From Alicyclobacillus contaminans DSM 17975 (GTDB lineage: Bacteria > Bacillota > Bacilli > Alicyclobacillales > Alicyclobacillaceae), in assembly GCF_000429525.1 (NCBI RefSeq), contig NZ_AUCA01000019.1, forward strand, positions 1 through 64,000: 64,000 nt of DNA, read 5' to 3'. Every line of letters begins with the position of its first letter. Position 1 is the first letter of the stretch. Shown piece by piece: positions 33,158 to 42,694 of the stretch. Under the pieces are notes generated by a model, which saw nothing but the letters and a program-made list of their open reading frames with translations, did no database searches and was not told the DNA's origin. The translations under genes were made by a program, and so were the position numbers.

Positions 33158-34297
33158 CTATTCGGAGGAAAGCGTCCGAAGAAACTCCACCACGACCGCG
33201 GCCGCACGCTCCACGTCGCGCAGCGCCACGTGTTCCGACGTCGAATGAATATCTTCGTACCCAATGCCGATATTCACCGTGGGAACCCCTTTGCTCGTGA
33301 AGATGTTGGCATCGCTGCCGCCCCCCGACTTCACGGGATGCGGAGCGAATCCCGCCGCACGGACGGCTGTTTCCACCGCCTTGCGAACCGGGTGATGCTC
33401 ATCGAAGTGGAAGCCGTGATACATCAGCGTGTACTCATATTCTGCAGAGGCTCGGTGCTCCGCAGCCGTTTCTTGAAAGACCTGTCCAATGTTCTCCAGC
33501 ACGCGGGTCAAGGCGTCTTCGTCGAGACTGCGGGCTTCTCCTTCCAACGTGACCTTGTCCCGCACGACGTTGGTCGGCCCCTGCCCGACGAAGCTGCCGA
33601 CGTTGACCGTGGTGGCCTCATCCAATCGCCCGTGCGGCATCCGCGACACCGCCTGCGCCGCCACGCGAATGGCGCTGATTCCGCGCTCCGGCGCAACGCC
33701 GGCGTGCGCAGCTTTCCCCGTGAAAACCGCACGCCATTTCGCCTGCGCGGGGCCCGCTACGACAATCGTTCCCAACGATCCGCCGGCGTCGAGCGACAAG
33801 CCGGCATCGGCCCGCAGGCACGAGGCGTCCAAGTGTTTTGCCCCCTGCAGTCCCATTTCCTCGGCGATGGTGAACACCACCTGGATGGGACCGTGTCGAA
33901 GTCCGGATTGACGGAGCGCCCGCAACCCGGCCAGAATCGCGGTCAAGCCAGCCTTGTCGTCCGCCCCAAGCACCGTATCGCCGCCACTCCATACCACCCC
34001 TGCGTCGTCCACGCGCGGACGAACGCCTTCGCCAGGCTGCACCGTGTCCATATGCGCAGCCAGCAAGGCGGTTTTGCAATCCGGCTCACCGGGCAGGTAC
34101 GCCAACAGATTTCCCGTATTTCCGCCGAGGGCAGTGCCAGCGTCGTCGAACGTCACTTGAAACCCCAATGTTTCCAATTCCTTGGCGCACTTGCTCGCAA
34201 CGGCTGCCTCGGACAGGGAAGGGCTGTCCAATTGGACCAGTTCCAAAAACAGCTGCCGGACATAGTCACGGTCTATGGTGTACGTCAATGCATCCAT
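33158..34297 (-). CDS. M20-family zinc aminopeptidase, PepT/YqjE-like
   Basis: A 379-residue cocatalytic metallopeptidase. Metal and catalytic residues are seen in LLAAHMDTVQPG, LGADDKAGLTA, FTIAEEMGLQGAK, SLDAGG and GIGYEDIHSTSEH. A dimerisation lid separates the two halves of the catalytic domain. It resembles tripeptidase-like YqjE in B. subtilis, which also lies next to the carboxyltransferase and epimerase genes. The ATG has GGAGAGGG immediately before it, closer than usual. The natural peptide substrate is unknown. Confidence 0.88.
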   Translation of the reverse strand: MDALTYTIDRDYVRQLFLELVQLDSPSLSEAAVASKCAKELETLGFQVTFDDAGTALGGNTGNLLAYLPGEPDCKTALLAAHMDTVQPGEGVRPRVDDAGVVWSGGDTVLGADDKAGLTAILAGLRALRQSGLRHGPIQVVFTIAEEMGLQGAKHLDASCLRADAGLSLDAGGSLGTIVVAGPAQAKWRAVFTGKAAHAGVAPERGISAIRVAAQAVSRMPHGRLDEATTVNVGSFVGQGPTNVVRDKVTLEGEARSLDEDALTRVLENIGQVFQETAAEHRASAEYEYTLMYHGFHFDEHHPVRKAVETAVRAAGFAPHPVKSGGGSDANIFTSKGVPTVNIGIGYEDIHSTSEHVALRDVERAAAVVVEFLRTLSSE

Positions 34298-34365
34298 CCC
34301 TCTCCATCGATGTATCTCTCTATCCTCTGCTGGCCCGTGTGCTCCCGGGTCCGCATCCGCAGCGC

Positions 34366-35907
34366 TTAGAGCGGGATGTTCCCGTGTTTGCGCACAGGCC
34401 TCGTTTCGGATTTGTCCTGAAGTAATTCTAACGCTTCATACAACAGTCTGCGCGTATCCCGCGGATCTATCACATCGTCGACCATGCCGGCACCGGCTGC
34501 GACATACGGATTCGCAAACCGGCTTCGATACTCGGCAATTCGGGCCGCCCGCGTTTCAGTGGGATTTGGGCTGCTGGCAATCTCCCGCGCATAAATGATG
34601 TTGGCTGCGCCTTCCGGCCCCATCACGGCAATCTCCGACGCCGGCCATGCATAAACGACATCCGCGCCGATGGCCTTGCTGTTCATCGCCACGTAGGCGC
34701 CCCCGTACGCCTTCCGCAAAATCACCGTGATTTTCGGAACCGTGGCTTCCGAATACGCGTAGAGAATTTTTGCGCCGTGACGAATGATGCCGCCGTGTTC
34801 CTGCTTGACGCCCGGAATGAACCCGGTCACATCCTCCAGGGTGACAATGGGAATGTTGAACGCATCGCAGAAACGGATGAATCGCGCAATCTTGTCGGAG
34901 GAGTCGATGTCCAAACCGCCCGCCATGTACTTCGGCTGGTTCGCCACAAACCCGGCGGTGTACCCGCCAATCCGACCGAATCCCACCACCGCATTGCGCG
35001 CAAATAAGGGCTGCACTTCGAGAAATTCACCGTCGTCCACGAGGCGAGCGATGACATCCTTCACATCATACACTTTTGTCCCGTCCTCCGGAACCAAACG
35101 GAGCATTTCCTCGTCCGCGTCGAACGTGTATGATCCGGCTTTTCTCGGCGCCTTCTCCCTGTGCGACGAGGGCAAGAAACTGAGCAGCCGACGCACGCCC
35201 TGCAGCGCCTCTTCTTCCGAGGCGGCGGAGAAGTGGGCAACGCCGCTGACGCTGGCCTGCACGCGTGCCCCACCGAGATTGTCACTGGTGATCTTCTCGC
35301 CGGTGACCGTTTCAATCACTTTGGGTCCGGTGATGAACATTTGACTGGTGCCCTCCACCATGAAGATGAAGTCCGTGATGGCGGGCGAGTACACGGCACC
35401 TCCCGCACAGGGACCCATGATCACGGAGATTTGTGGAATCACTCCGGAATAAATCGAATTCCGGTAGAAAATGTGCCCGTAACCGTCGAGCGAGACAACA
35501 CCCTCCTGAATGCGTGCGCCGCCGGAATCGTTGAGGCCAATCAGAGGCGCTCCGTTCTTTGCAGCCAAGTCCATGATGTTGACAATTTTCTGCGCGTGCA
35601 CCTCGCCGAGCGCGCCCCCGAACACCGTGAAATCTTGAGCAAATACGTACACTGTCCGTCCATCAATTTTCCCGTATCCGGTGACCACGCCTTCGCCGGG
35701 CGCGTCCACCGTATCCATGCCAAAGTATTGGGCGCGCGTGGCGGAAAACGGATTCAGTTCTCGAAACGTCCCCGGATCGAGCAGGAGGTCAATCCGTTCC
35801 CGCGCCGTCAATTTGCCCTTCTCATGTTGCTGCAGAATGCGATGATCACCGCCGCCCAGTTCGACGCGTCTGCGGCGATCCTGGAGGTCGTAGATTTTGT
35901 CTTCCAT
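34366..35907 (-). CDS. Biotin-dependent acyl-CoA carboxyltransferase (propionyl/methylmalonyl-CoA type)
   Basis: A 513-residue carboxyltransferase with two crotonase-fold halves. Motifs include TARERIDLLLDPGTFRE, FAQDFTVFGGALGE, GLNDSGGARIQEGV, GPCAGGAVYSPA (N half) and LEDVTGFIPGVKQEHGGIIRHGAK, RKAYGGAYVAMNSKAIGAD (C half). It would carry carboxyl between biotin and propionyl-CoA. No biotin carboxylase or biotin carrier gene is in the window, so the full enzyme needs partners elsewhere or acts as a decarboxylase subunit. The start overlaps the upstream stop (TGATG). Confidence 0.93.
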   Translation of the reverse strand: MEDKIYDLQDRRRRVELGGGDHRILQQHEKGKLTARERIDLLLDPGTFRELNPFSATRAQYFGMDTVDAPGEGVVTGYGKIDGRTVYVFAQDFTVFGGALGEVHAQKIVNIMDLAAKNGAPLIGLNDSGGARIQEGVVSLDGYGHIFYRNSIYSGVIPQISVIMGPCAGGAVYSPAITDFIFMVEGTSQMFITGPKVIETVTGEKITSDNLGGARVQASVSGVAHFSAASEEEALQGVRRLLSFLPSSHREKAPRKAGSYTFDADEEMLRLVPEDGTKVYDVKDVIARLVDDGEFLEVQPLFARNAVVGFGRIGGYTAGFVANQPKYMAGGLDIDSSDKIARFIRFCDAFNIPIVTLEDVTGFIPGVKQEHGGIIRHGAKILYAYSEATVPKITVILRKAYGGAYVAMNSKAIGADVVYAWPASEIAVMGPEGAANIIYAREIASSPNPTETRAARIAEYRSRFANPYVAAGAGMVDDVIDPRDTRRLLYEALELLQDKSETRPVRKHGNIPL

Positions 35908-36752
35908 CAAGTCCGGTCACCTGCCTGCGAAGATTGACAAAACTCCATCAGCACGCCGAACGTGTCCTTGGGATGCACGAAAGCCACCCACTTCCCGTGG
36001 GCGCCGCGGCGCGGCGATTCATCCAGGACATGGTACCCAGCAGAGTTCGCCTGGTTCAAGGCCGTCTGGACATCCGGCACCGCATACGCGATGTGATGAA
36101 TGCCCGGTCCCCGCTTCGCGAGGAACTTCGCGACCGCGCTCGAATCGCGAACCGGTTCCAACAATTCGATATTCGTACCCCCCGCCGCGAGAAACGCCAC
36201 GCGCACGCCCTGGTCTTCCACGGTTTCTTCGTGCGTCACCTTCAACCCCAGCAGGCCCGTGTACAGGGGCAGCGCATCCTCCAGGCGGTGAACCGCAATA
36301 CCCACGTGGTCCAGGCCGAGGACGGTCACGCTCGCCGCCGGCGACTCGTCCAATGGCCGAAGCCGAACGTGTGTGCGGATGAATTCCGCAACCGTCTCAA
36401 TCCGCGTTCCCGGCGTGAACACTTTGGCAATCCCCTGCGCCTCCAGGACCGCGATGTCCTCTTCGGGAATGACACCGCCGCCAATCACCAGAATGTCGTC
36501 AGCCTGTTGCTCTTTCAACAGGCGCACCACCTCGGGAAACAGTTCGAGATGCGCCCCTGAAAGGCTCGATAGGCCGATGCAGGCCACATCTTCCTGAATG
36601 GCCGTGTTCACAATTTGCTCCGGCGTCTGTCGCAGGCCCGTATAGATCACTTCCATACCTTCATCGCGAAGTCCCTGCGCAATCACCAGGGCTCCTCTGT
36701 CGTGGCCGTCAAGGCCCGGCTTCGCAATCAGAACGCGCAATGGCTGCGCCAT
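35907..36752 (-). CDS. Fusion of B12-binding methylmalonyl-CoA mutase subunit and methylmalonyl-CoA epimerase
   Basis: A 281-residue two-domain protein. Residues 1-135 form the cobalamin-binding domain with the DxHxxG motif (Asp 15, His 17, Gly 20 in KPGLDGHDRGA), plus SSLSGAH and VIGGGVIP. Residues 146-275 form a VOC-fold methylmalonyl-CoA epimerase with metal ligands His 149 (LDHVGIAV), Glu 196, His 220 (GIHHIAYAV) and Glu 270 (VLMEF). The fusion joins the B12 half of a split mutase to the enzyme that makes its R-substrate. The ATG (MAQPLRVL) is 23 nt after the mutase stop. The two are separate genes in most bacteria. Confidence 0.9.
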   Translation of the reverse strand: MAQPLRVLIAKPGLDGHDRGALVIAQGLRDEGMEVIYTGLRQTPEQIVNTAIQEDVACIGLSSLSGAHLELFPEVVRLLKEQQADDILVIGGGVIPEEDIAVLEAQGIAKVFTPGTRIETVAEFIRTHVRLRPLDESPAASVTVLGLDHVGIAVHRLEDALPLYTGLLGLKVTHEETVEDQGVRVAFLAAGGTNIELLEPVRDSSAVAKFLAKRGPGIHHIAYAVPDVQTALNQANSAGYHVLDESPRRGAHGKWVAFVHPKDTFGVLMEFCQSSQAGDRT

Positions 36753-36775
36753 CCAACTTCCCCCCTGTTCGCTCG

Positions 36776-38434
36776 CTAGAAAATGGGCGCTTGGTATTCC
36801 CCAAACACGTCGCGCAACACGTCGCAAATCTCTCCCACCGTCGCGTACGCCCGTACGGCGTTGACAATCAGAGGCATCAGGTTCTCGTCGCGCTCCGCCC
36901 CGGCTCGCAATTCATCCAACGCCCGCCGCCACGGTTCCTCCGCCCGTTCGCTGCGAAGCTTCGCGAGCGCTTCCGACTGCTTGCGCCCGAGTTCGGGATC
37001 GACCCGCAACAGTTCCGGCTGCGTTTCATTCTCAATGGTAAAGCGATTGACACCCACCACGACCTGATCTCCACGTTCCACGGCACGCTGCGTGTCGTAC
37101 GCAGACTTGTGAATTTCCTTTTGCATATACCCCTGTTCAATGGCCGCAACCGCGCCGCCGAGGTCATCGATGTAGCGAATATAGTTCCAAGCCCGTTCCT
37201 CCAGCGCGTCGGTCAGCGCCTCCACGTAATAGCTGCCGGCCAACGGGTCCACGGTGTTTGTGATACCGCTTTCGTACGCGATAATTTGCTGTGTCCGCAG
37301 CGCCACGCGGGCGGAGTCCTCTGTCGGCAGGGCCAACGCTTCGTCGCGCGCGTTCGTATGCAAACTCTGGGTCCCGCCCAACACCGCCGCCATGGCCTGA
37401 ATGGTGACGCGCACCACATTATTGTCCGGTTGCTGCGCAGTCAACGTACTGCCGGCCGTTTGCGTGTGGAAGCGAAGCTGCATGGACCGTGGGGACTTGG
37501 CGTTGAACCGTTCACGCATAATCTTGGCCCACATGCGTCGAGCCGCCCGAAATTTGGCGATTTCTTCAAAAAAATCATTGTGCGCATTGAAGAAGAAGGA
37601 CAGGCGGGGAGCAAAATCGTCGATATCCAGCCCTTTCTCCAGTGCCGCTTCCACGTACGCGATGGCGTTGGCCAGCGTGAACGCGATTTCCTGCACCGCA
37701 GACGATCCAGCTTCCCGGATGTGGTATCCACTGATGGAAATGGTGTTCCAGTGCGGAACTTCCTTCGAACAAAATTCAAAGATATCCGTGATCAGGCGCA
37801 TCGACGGCTTCGGCGGGAAAATGTAGGTCCCACGCGCAACGTATTCTTTGAGAATGTCATTCTGAATGGTTCCGGACACCTTGTCCCAGGACACGCCCTG
37901 CTTCTCAGCCACCACCAAATACATGGCGAGCAGCACGGAAGCCGGAGCATTGATGGTCATCGATGTGCTGACCTTGTCCAGCGGAATCCCGGCCAGCAGC
38001 GTCTCCATATCCGCCAGCGAAGAGATGGATACCCCCACTTTTCCGACTTCACCTCGCGAAAATGGGTGGTCTGCGTCGTAGCCAATCTGCGTCGGCAAGT
38101 CAAACGCCGTGCTGAGTCCGGTTTGGCCCTGTTCCAACAGGTATCGAAAACGCCGATTCGTCTCCTCCGCAGATCCGAAACCGGCGTACTGGCGCATGGT
38201 CCAAAACCGCCCGCGATACATGGTCGGTTGGATGCCGCGCGTGAACGGATATTCCCCCGGGAAACCCAATTTTTCTTTGTACGCCGCCTCCGAATCCATC
38301 TCGTGCGATGGCAGGTACAATCGCTCGATGGGAATATCCGAACTGTTCACAAACTGGGCTTTTCGTTCCGGGCGTTTGTTCAGCGACTTTTCGGTTTTCT
38401 CTCGCCATTTTTCATAGTCTTCCGCGATGGACAT
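36776..38434 (-). CDS. mcmA: Methylmalonyl-CoA mutase large (catalytic) subunit
   Basis: A 552-residue TIM-barrel domain of a split B12-dependent mutase converting (R)-methylmalonyl-CoA to succinyl-CoA. Motifs: [68 protein letters not shown] and [15 protein letters not shown], which place it with methylmalonyl- rather than isobutyryl-CoA mutases, although that line is hard to draw by eye. It lacks the B12-binding C-terminal domain, supplied by the next gene. No MeaB-type GTPase chaperone is in the window. The ATG follows GGAAGGTG. Confidence 0.92.
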   Translation of the reverse strand: MSIAEDYEKWREKTEKSLNKRPERKAQFVNSSDIPIERLYLPSHEMDSEAAYKEKLGFPGEYPFTRGIQPTMYRGRFWTMRQYAGFGSAEETNRRFRYLLEQGQTGLSTAFDLPTQIGYDADHPFSRGEVGKVGVSISSLADMETLLAGIPLDKVSTSMTINAPASVLLAMYLVVAEKQGVSWDKVSGTIQNDILKEYVARGTYIFPPKPSMRLITDIFEFCSKEVPHWNTISISGYHIREAGSSAVQEIAFTLANAIAYVEAALEKGLDIDDFAPRLSFFFNAHNDFFEEIAKFRAARRMWAKIMRERFNAKSPRSMQLRFHTQTAGSTLTAQQPDNNVVRVTIQAMAAVLGGTQSLHTNARDEALALPTEDSARVALRTQQIIAYESGITNTVDPLAGSYYVEALTDALEERAWNYIRYIDDLGGAVAAIEQGYMQKEIHKSAYDTQRAVERGDQVVVGVNRFTIENETQPELLRVDPELGRKQSEALAKLRSERAEEPWRRALDELRAGAERDENLMPLIVNAVRAYATVGEICDVLRDVFGEYQAPIF

Positions 38435-38518
38435 GGCCTGCATCACCTTCCCAGCTCTCGTAGTCCCCAGGGGAAGAACGTGCGCCCGAGGCCGTCCCCG
38501 GGCACACAGCCCCCCGCT

Positions 38519-39214
38519 TCACGCACGCGTTGAATCCAAGGATGACACGTTGAATGAAATGTCAAAGACCTCGGCAAACGCGGTGCGCAACCGTTGCTCC
38601 CATTCTACCACGGATGCTTGGGTGCCCAGCTGCTGTTCAATCGACGTCACACCCTTGTCGGAGATGCCGCACGGAATGATGGTTTGAAAATGACTCAGAT
38701 CCGTGTTGACATTCAGGGCGATGCCGTGCGATGTCACCAACTCTCCTGACTCCCGACGCCGCATGCGCATGCCAATCGCACAAATTTTACTGTCTCCCAC
38801 CCAAACCCCGGGCAGGCCTTCGACACGTTGCGCGGAGATGCCCACTTCGGCGAGTGCGCGAATCACTGTCTCTTCGAGCTTCCAGACGAAGCCGCCCACG
38901 TCGTTTTGCCACGGCGCGAGGTGGAAAACCGGATACAGCACCAATTGCCCCGGGCCGTGATACGTTACGTCTCCGCCCCGGTCCACGTCGTACACTTCCA
39001 TCCCGATGGACTCCAGGTAGGCACGCGGTGCGACGATATGTTGTCGCGTGCCGCTGCGACCAATGGTGATGGTCGGTGGATGTTCCACCGAGAACACCAC
39101 CTGCTCATCGGTTTCCCCCTGGAGCAGCCGGTCTCGCTGCGCTTCCTGAATGTTCAACGCCTGATCGTACTTCATCCGCCCTAGTTGAACCCACGTGGCA
39201 TTCACCGTACTCAA
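38519..39214 (-). CDS. lipB: Octanoyl-ACP:protein N-octanoyltransferase LipB
   Basis: A 231-residue lipoate-biosynthesis transferase that moves octanoyl from acyl-carrier protein to lipoyl-domain lysines. Signature motifs: [18 protein letters not shown], catalytic Lys in [25 protein letters not shown] and catalytic Cys in IIPCGI. This is true LipB, not the LipM/LipL pair used by B. subtilis. The TTG start overlaps the lipA stop by 4 nt and follows GGAGG at 9 nt. Its position downstream of lipA and the E2 genes fits lipoylation of the dehydrogenase made by the same cluster. Confidence 0.93.
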   Translation of the reverse strand: MSTVNATWVQLGRMKYDQALNIQEAQRDRLLQGETDEQVVFSVEHPPTITIGRSGTRQHIVAPRAYLESIGMEVYDVDRGGDVTYHGPGQLVLYPVFHLAPWQNDVGGFVWKLEETVIRALAEVGISAQRVEGLPGVWVGDSKICAIGMRMRRRESGELVTSHGIALNVNTDLSHFQTIIPCGISDKGVTSIEQQLGTQASVVEWEQRLRTAFAEVFDISFNVSSLDSTRA

Positions 39215-40230
39215 TCGCCATAACCTCCGTCCGTGCCGGCTGCCGCCGTCATGGATTCCGCCGCTTGCCGCTTCAGGTGCTGTTCCCGTTCCTCGGCACT
39301 CAGCGACTGCAGCGGCAGGCCATTCGCCCGCAGCACTTGTTCATGAGCGTGGTACGAGCTGCGCACCAGCGGCCCGGATTCGACGTGGGCGAAGCCTCGC
39401 TTCAACCCTTCGCCGCGCAGCCGGAGAAACTCGGTTGGCGTGTAGAACTTCTCCACCAACAAGTGCTTCTTCGTCGGTTGCAGGTACTGGCCGATGGTCA
39501 GGATGTCCACATCGACGGCGCGCAGATCGTCCATCGTCTCATAAATCTCTTCCATCGTTTCGCCGAGACCGACCATGATACTGGACTTGGTTCGAATGTC
39601 GGGCCGCATTTCCTTGGAGCGCCGGAGCAGTTCCAGGGTCCGATCATACTTCGCCTTGGAACGGACCTTGTCGGACAGGCGGCGAACCGTTTCCACATTG
39701 TGGTTCAAGATATCCGGGGAGGCATCCAACACCGTCTTCAAGGCGTCCCAATTGCCCATGAAGTCCGGAATCAGGACTTCCACGCCGCAGCCGGGCACCC
39801 GTTCGCGAATGGCGCGAATGGTAGCGGCGAAAATCGATGCACCGCCGTCTTCCAAATCGTCGCGCGCCACGCTGGTCACCACCACGTGCTGCAAACCCAT
39901 GTCCACCACCGCGTCGGCCACCCGCTTCGGCTCCGCCCAATCCAATTCGGTCGGCTTGCCGCTGTGCACTGCGCAGAACCGGCAGGCTCGGGTGCAGATG
40001 TCTCCGAGAATCATGAACGTGGCCGTGCGGTGTTCCCAACACTCAAAGATATTCGGGCAGCGCGCTTCCTCGCACACCGTGTGCAGCGACTTGCCGCGCA
40101 TGATGCCCTTTAAATCGCGGTAATTGGGTCCGGTGCTGACTTGAATTTTCAACCAGTCCGGCCGCGATGCAATCTGTTCCTTCATGCGTTGTTCTTTCAG
40201 CCGCTGTTTCTCCAGATGCTTGGCTTCCAT
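39211..40230 (-). CDS. lipA: Lipoyl synthase LipA
   Basis: A 339-residue radical SAM enzyme that inserts two sulfurs into protein-bound octanoyl groups. The auxiliary cluster cysteines are in [12 protein letters not shown], the radical SAM cluster is CTRACRFC, and the C-terminal RSSYHAHE serine ligand motif is present. An extended C-terminal tail (about 30 residues) is non-conserved. The ATG follows GGAAGGA. It overlaps lipB by 4 nt. Confidence 0.95.
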   Translation of the reverse strand: MEAKHLEKQRLKEQRMKEQIASRPDWLKIQVSTGPNYRDLKGIMRGKSLHTVCEEARCPNIFECWEHRTATFMILGDICTRACRFCAVHSGKPTELDWAEPKRVADAVVDMGLQHVVVTSVARDDLEDGGASIFAATIRAIRERVPGCGVEVLIPDFMGNWDALKTVLDASPDILNHNVETVRRLSDKVRSKAKYDRTLELLRRSKEMRPDIRTKSSIMVGLGETMEEIYETMDDLRAVDVDILTIGQYLQPTKKHLLVEKFYTPTEFLRLRGEGLKRGFAHVESGPLVRSSYHAHEQVLRANGLPLQSLSAEEREQHLKRQAAESMTAAAGTDGGYGD

Positions 40231-40302
40231 TCATCACACATCCTTCCGTTGGCGGGCCGACAAACGCCCCAATCCCAGTGTAATTCATCTTGGGAACATG
40301 TC

Positions 40303-40328
40303 AAAGGATGGTGCCCCACACACCATCC
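40303..40328 (-). terminator. Probable terminator after the bkd operon
   Basis: An 8-bp perfect stem (GGATGGTG with CACCATCC) followed on the minus strand by UUUG. The U-run is short, so read-through into lipA, which starts 72 nt further on, may occur. Confidence 0.5.
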
Positions 40329-40377
40329 CGTACCCTCGCCGGCCAGCCGCGGGCCGCAGTATATTTCGCCTCCGCCG

Positions 40378-41676
40378 TCAGTACAGAACCGTATCCGGAC
40401 CGAACGACTGCAGGCGCTCGCGAACCGCTTTGAGGAATTGGCCCGCAATCCAACCGTCCAGCAACCTGTGATCCAACGACAGACACAGGTTCACCATGCT
40501 GCGAATCGCAATCGCGTCGTCCACCACCACTGGCCGCTTCACAATGGACTCCACGGACAATATGGCCGCTTGTGGTGCATTGATGATGGGCTGGGACAAG
40601 ATAGATCCGAACGCCCCCGTATTGTTCACCGTGAACGTCCCGCCCTGGACATCCTGCATCGACAACCGTCCGGATCGGGCTTTCGCCGCCAATTCGTTGA
40701 CGGCGTGCGCCAGCCCCGCGATGCTCAACCGGTCCGCGTTGTGAATCACCGGCACCGCGAGCGCGTCGTCCGTCGCCACGGCGATGGAGATGTTGATTCG
40801 CTGATGCATCACGATCTTGTCGTCGATCCAAGCGGCGTTCAGCATCGGGTACTGTTTCAACCCTTCCACGACCGCTTTGATGAAGAACGGGAGGTAGGTC
40901 AAGTCGATGCCTTCCCGCCGTTTGAAGTCGGCCTTGACCGCGGTGCGCAGCGCCACCAGGCGCGTCACATCGGCTTCCACCATCGTCCAGGCATGCGGCG
41001 CGTTGCGCTTGCTCTCCACCATCCGTCGTGCAATCGTCCGGCGAATCGGGGAGGGTTCGATGCGTTGGACATCCTCGTCCCCGCTTGGCGCGAGGGGCGA
41101 CGTCGGTGGCATCGGCGCGAAATCCGCGCGCTCTGTGGGACGCGAGACCGTCCCCTGCGTCCGATTCTCACCCTCCGTGCTGACAGAGGCAGTTGCGGCC
41201 GAACGCCGCTGCACGTACGCGAGGACGTCCTTGCGCGTGATGCGACCGCCTTCCCCCGTGCCCTCCAGTCGCGACAAATCAATCTGGTGCTCTTCCGCGA
41301 GGCGCAATACCGCAGGCGAGTATCGACGGACGGCACCGCGTTCCGTCGCATGTTTCTTCTCCGTGGAGATAGGTGAAACAGCCTGGACAACCTGTGCGTC
41401 CGCGGCAGGCCCTTCCGACGATGCGCCGGAAGTCGCGTCACCTTCCTCGGCAATCCGACAGATGACCGTTCCCACCGTGACCGTCTCGCCTTCAGGCACC
41501 ACAATCTCGGCCAGCGTGCCAGCGAAGTCCGAGGGAACTTCCGCCGTCACCTTGTCCGTGATCACTTCCACCAGCGGTTCGTACTTCTCCACTTTGTCTC
41601 CGGGCGCTTTCAACCACTTCCCGAGGGTGCCTTCGGTGACGCTCTCTCCCAATTGCGGCATTTTCACATCTGCCAT
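40378..41676 (-). CDS. bkdB: Branched-chain 2-oxoacid dehydrogenase E2 (dihydrolipoyl acyltransferase)
   Basis: A 432-residue E2. An N-terminal lipoyl domain carries the lipoylated Lys 42 in EVITDKVTAEV. A peripheral subunit-binding domain (RRYSPAVLRLAEEHQIDLSRLEGTGEGGRITRKDVLAY) follows, and then the catalytic domain with LDHRLLDGWIAGQFL near the end. The linkers are Ala/Pro/Ser-rich. The order E1 alpha, E1 beta, E2 and the preceding leucine dehydrogenase make branched-chain substrates most likely. AAGGAG lies 8 nt before the ATG. Confidence 0.92.
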   Translation of the reverse strand: MADVKMPQLGESVTEGTLGKWLKAPGDKVEKYEPLVEVITDKVTAEVPSDFAGTLAEIVVPEGETVTVGTVICRIAEEGDATSGASSEGPAADAQVVQAVSPISTEKKHATERGAVRRYSPAVLRLAEEHQIDLSRLEGTGEGGRITRKDVLAYVQRRSAATASVSTEGENRTQGTVSRPTERADFAPMPPTSPLAPSGDEDVQRIEPSPIRRTIARRMVESKRNAPHAWTMVEADVTRLVALRTAVKADFKRREGIDLTYLPFFIKAVVEGLKQYPMLNAAWIDDKIVMHQRINISIAVATDDALAVPVIHNADRLSIAGLAHAVNELAAKARSGRLSMQDVQGGTFTVNNTGAFGSILSQPIINAPQAAILSVESIVKRPVVVDDAIAIRSMVNLCLSLDHRLLDGWIAGQFLKAVRERLQSFGPDTVLY

Positions 41677-41710
41677 GGACCATACTCCTTCCATGCGGTG
41701 CTCGCGACCA

Positions 41711-42694
41711 TCAGAATCGGGCCAACGACCGCATCTCACTTGCAACCTTGTCCGTGTTCAACATGTATGCCTTCTCCAATGTCGGACTGAATGGCATCGC
41801 CGGCACCTCGGGCCCCGCCAGTCGGCGAATCGGGGCATCCAGGTCAAACAGGGCGTACTCGCCAATCAGCGCGGACACCTCGGCGCCGATGCCGCAGACT
41901 TTGTTGTCCTCGTGGACAATCAGCACCTTGCCCGTCCGCCGCGCCGCTGCCAGAATGGCCTCCTCGTCCAGCGGCCGCAGCGTGCGCAGGTCCAAAACAT
42001 GCGCGGTGATTCCCTCCGATTCGAGCCGCTCCGCCGCTTCCAACGCGAGATGGACGCCGAGCCCGTACGTGATGACGGTCACATCGTCGCCTTCTCGGCG
42101 CACCGCCGCCTTCCCAAGCGGCGTGGTGTAGGGCGAGTCTGGCACCTCTCCCTTGATGGAGCGGTAAAGCTTCTTGTGCTCGAAGAACAACACCGGGTCC
42201 GGATCTCGAATGGCCGACAGCAGCAGCCCTTTGGCGTCCTCGGGTGTCGAGGGCACCACCACTTTCAATCCAGGCACATGCGTGAACAGCGCCTCCATAC
42301 TCTGCGAATGATACAGCGCCCCGTGGACGCCGCCCCCAAAGGGCGCGCGAATGACGATGGGACAATTCCAGTCATTGTTCGATCGATAGCGGATTTTCGC
42401 AGCCTCGGAAATGATCTGGTTGACCGCCGGGAGAATGAAGTCCGCGAATTGAATCTCCGCCACCGGAATCATGCCCGCTGCCGCAGCGCCAATGGCGACG
42501 CCCACAATCGCGGATTCCGTCAGCGGAAAGTCGAGAACGCGGTATTCTCCAAATTGCGCCTGCAGGCCGTCGGTCACGCGGAAAACGCCGCCGCGTACGC
42601 CCACGTCCTCGCCGAGCACGAACACGCGCTCGTCGCGGGCCATCTCCTGCTGCAGTGCTTCGCGAATTGCATCAATATATTGCTTAACGGCCAT
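41711..42694 (-). CDS. bkdAB: Branched-chain 2-oxoacid dehydrogenase E1 beta subunit
   Basis: A 327-residue beta subunit of the thiamine-diphosphate E1 component. Motifs: FVLGEDVGVRGGVFRVTDGL, FPLTESAIVGVAIGAA, AEIQFADFILPAVNQIISEAAK and RAPFGGGVHGALYHSQSMEALF. Its start overlaps the E1 alpha stop by 11 nt, so the two are coupled. Together they decarboxylate 2-oxoisovalerate, 2-oxoisocaproate and 2-oxo-3-methylvalerate. Confidence 0.93.
   Translation of the reverse strand: MAVKQYIDAIREALQQEMARDERVFVLGEDVGVRGGVFRVTDGLQAQFGEYRVLDFPLTESAIVGVAIGAAAAGMIPVAEIQFADFILPAVNQIISEAAKIRYRSNNDWNCPIVIRAPFGGGVHGALYHSQSMEALFTHVPGLKVVVPSTPEDAKGLLLSAIRDPDPVLFFEHKKLYRSIKGEVPDSPYTTPLGKAAVRREGDDVTVITYGLGVHLALEAAERLESEGITAHVLDLRTLRPLDEEAILAAARRTGKVLIVHEDNKVCGIGAEVSALIGEYALFDLDAPIRRLAGPEVPAMPFSPTLEKAYMLNTDKVASEMRSLARF

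Noticed and set aside
36740-38533. A 597-residue plus-strand open frame
   Set aside because: A shadow of the methylmalonyl-CoA mutase gene, which is unambiguous on the minus strand.
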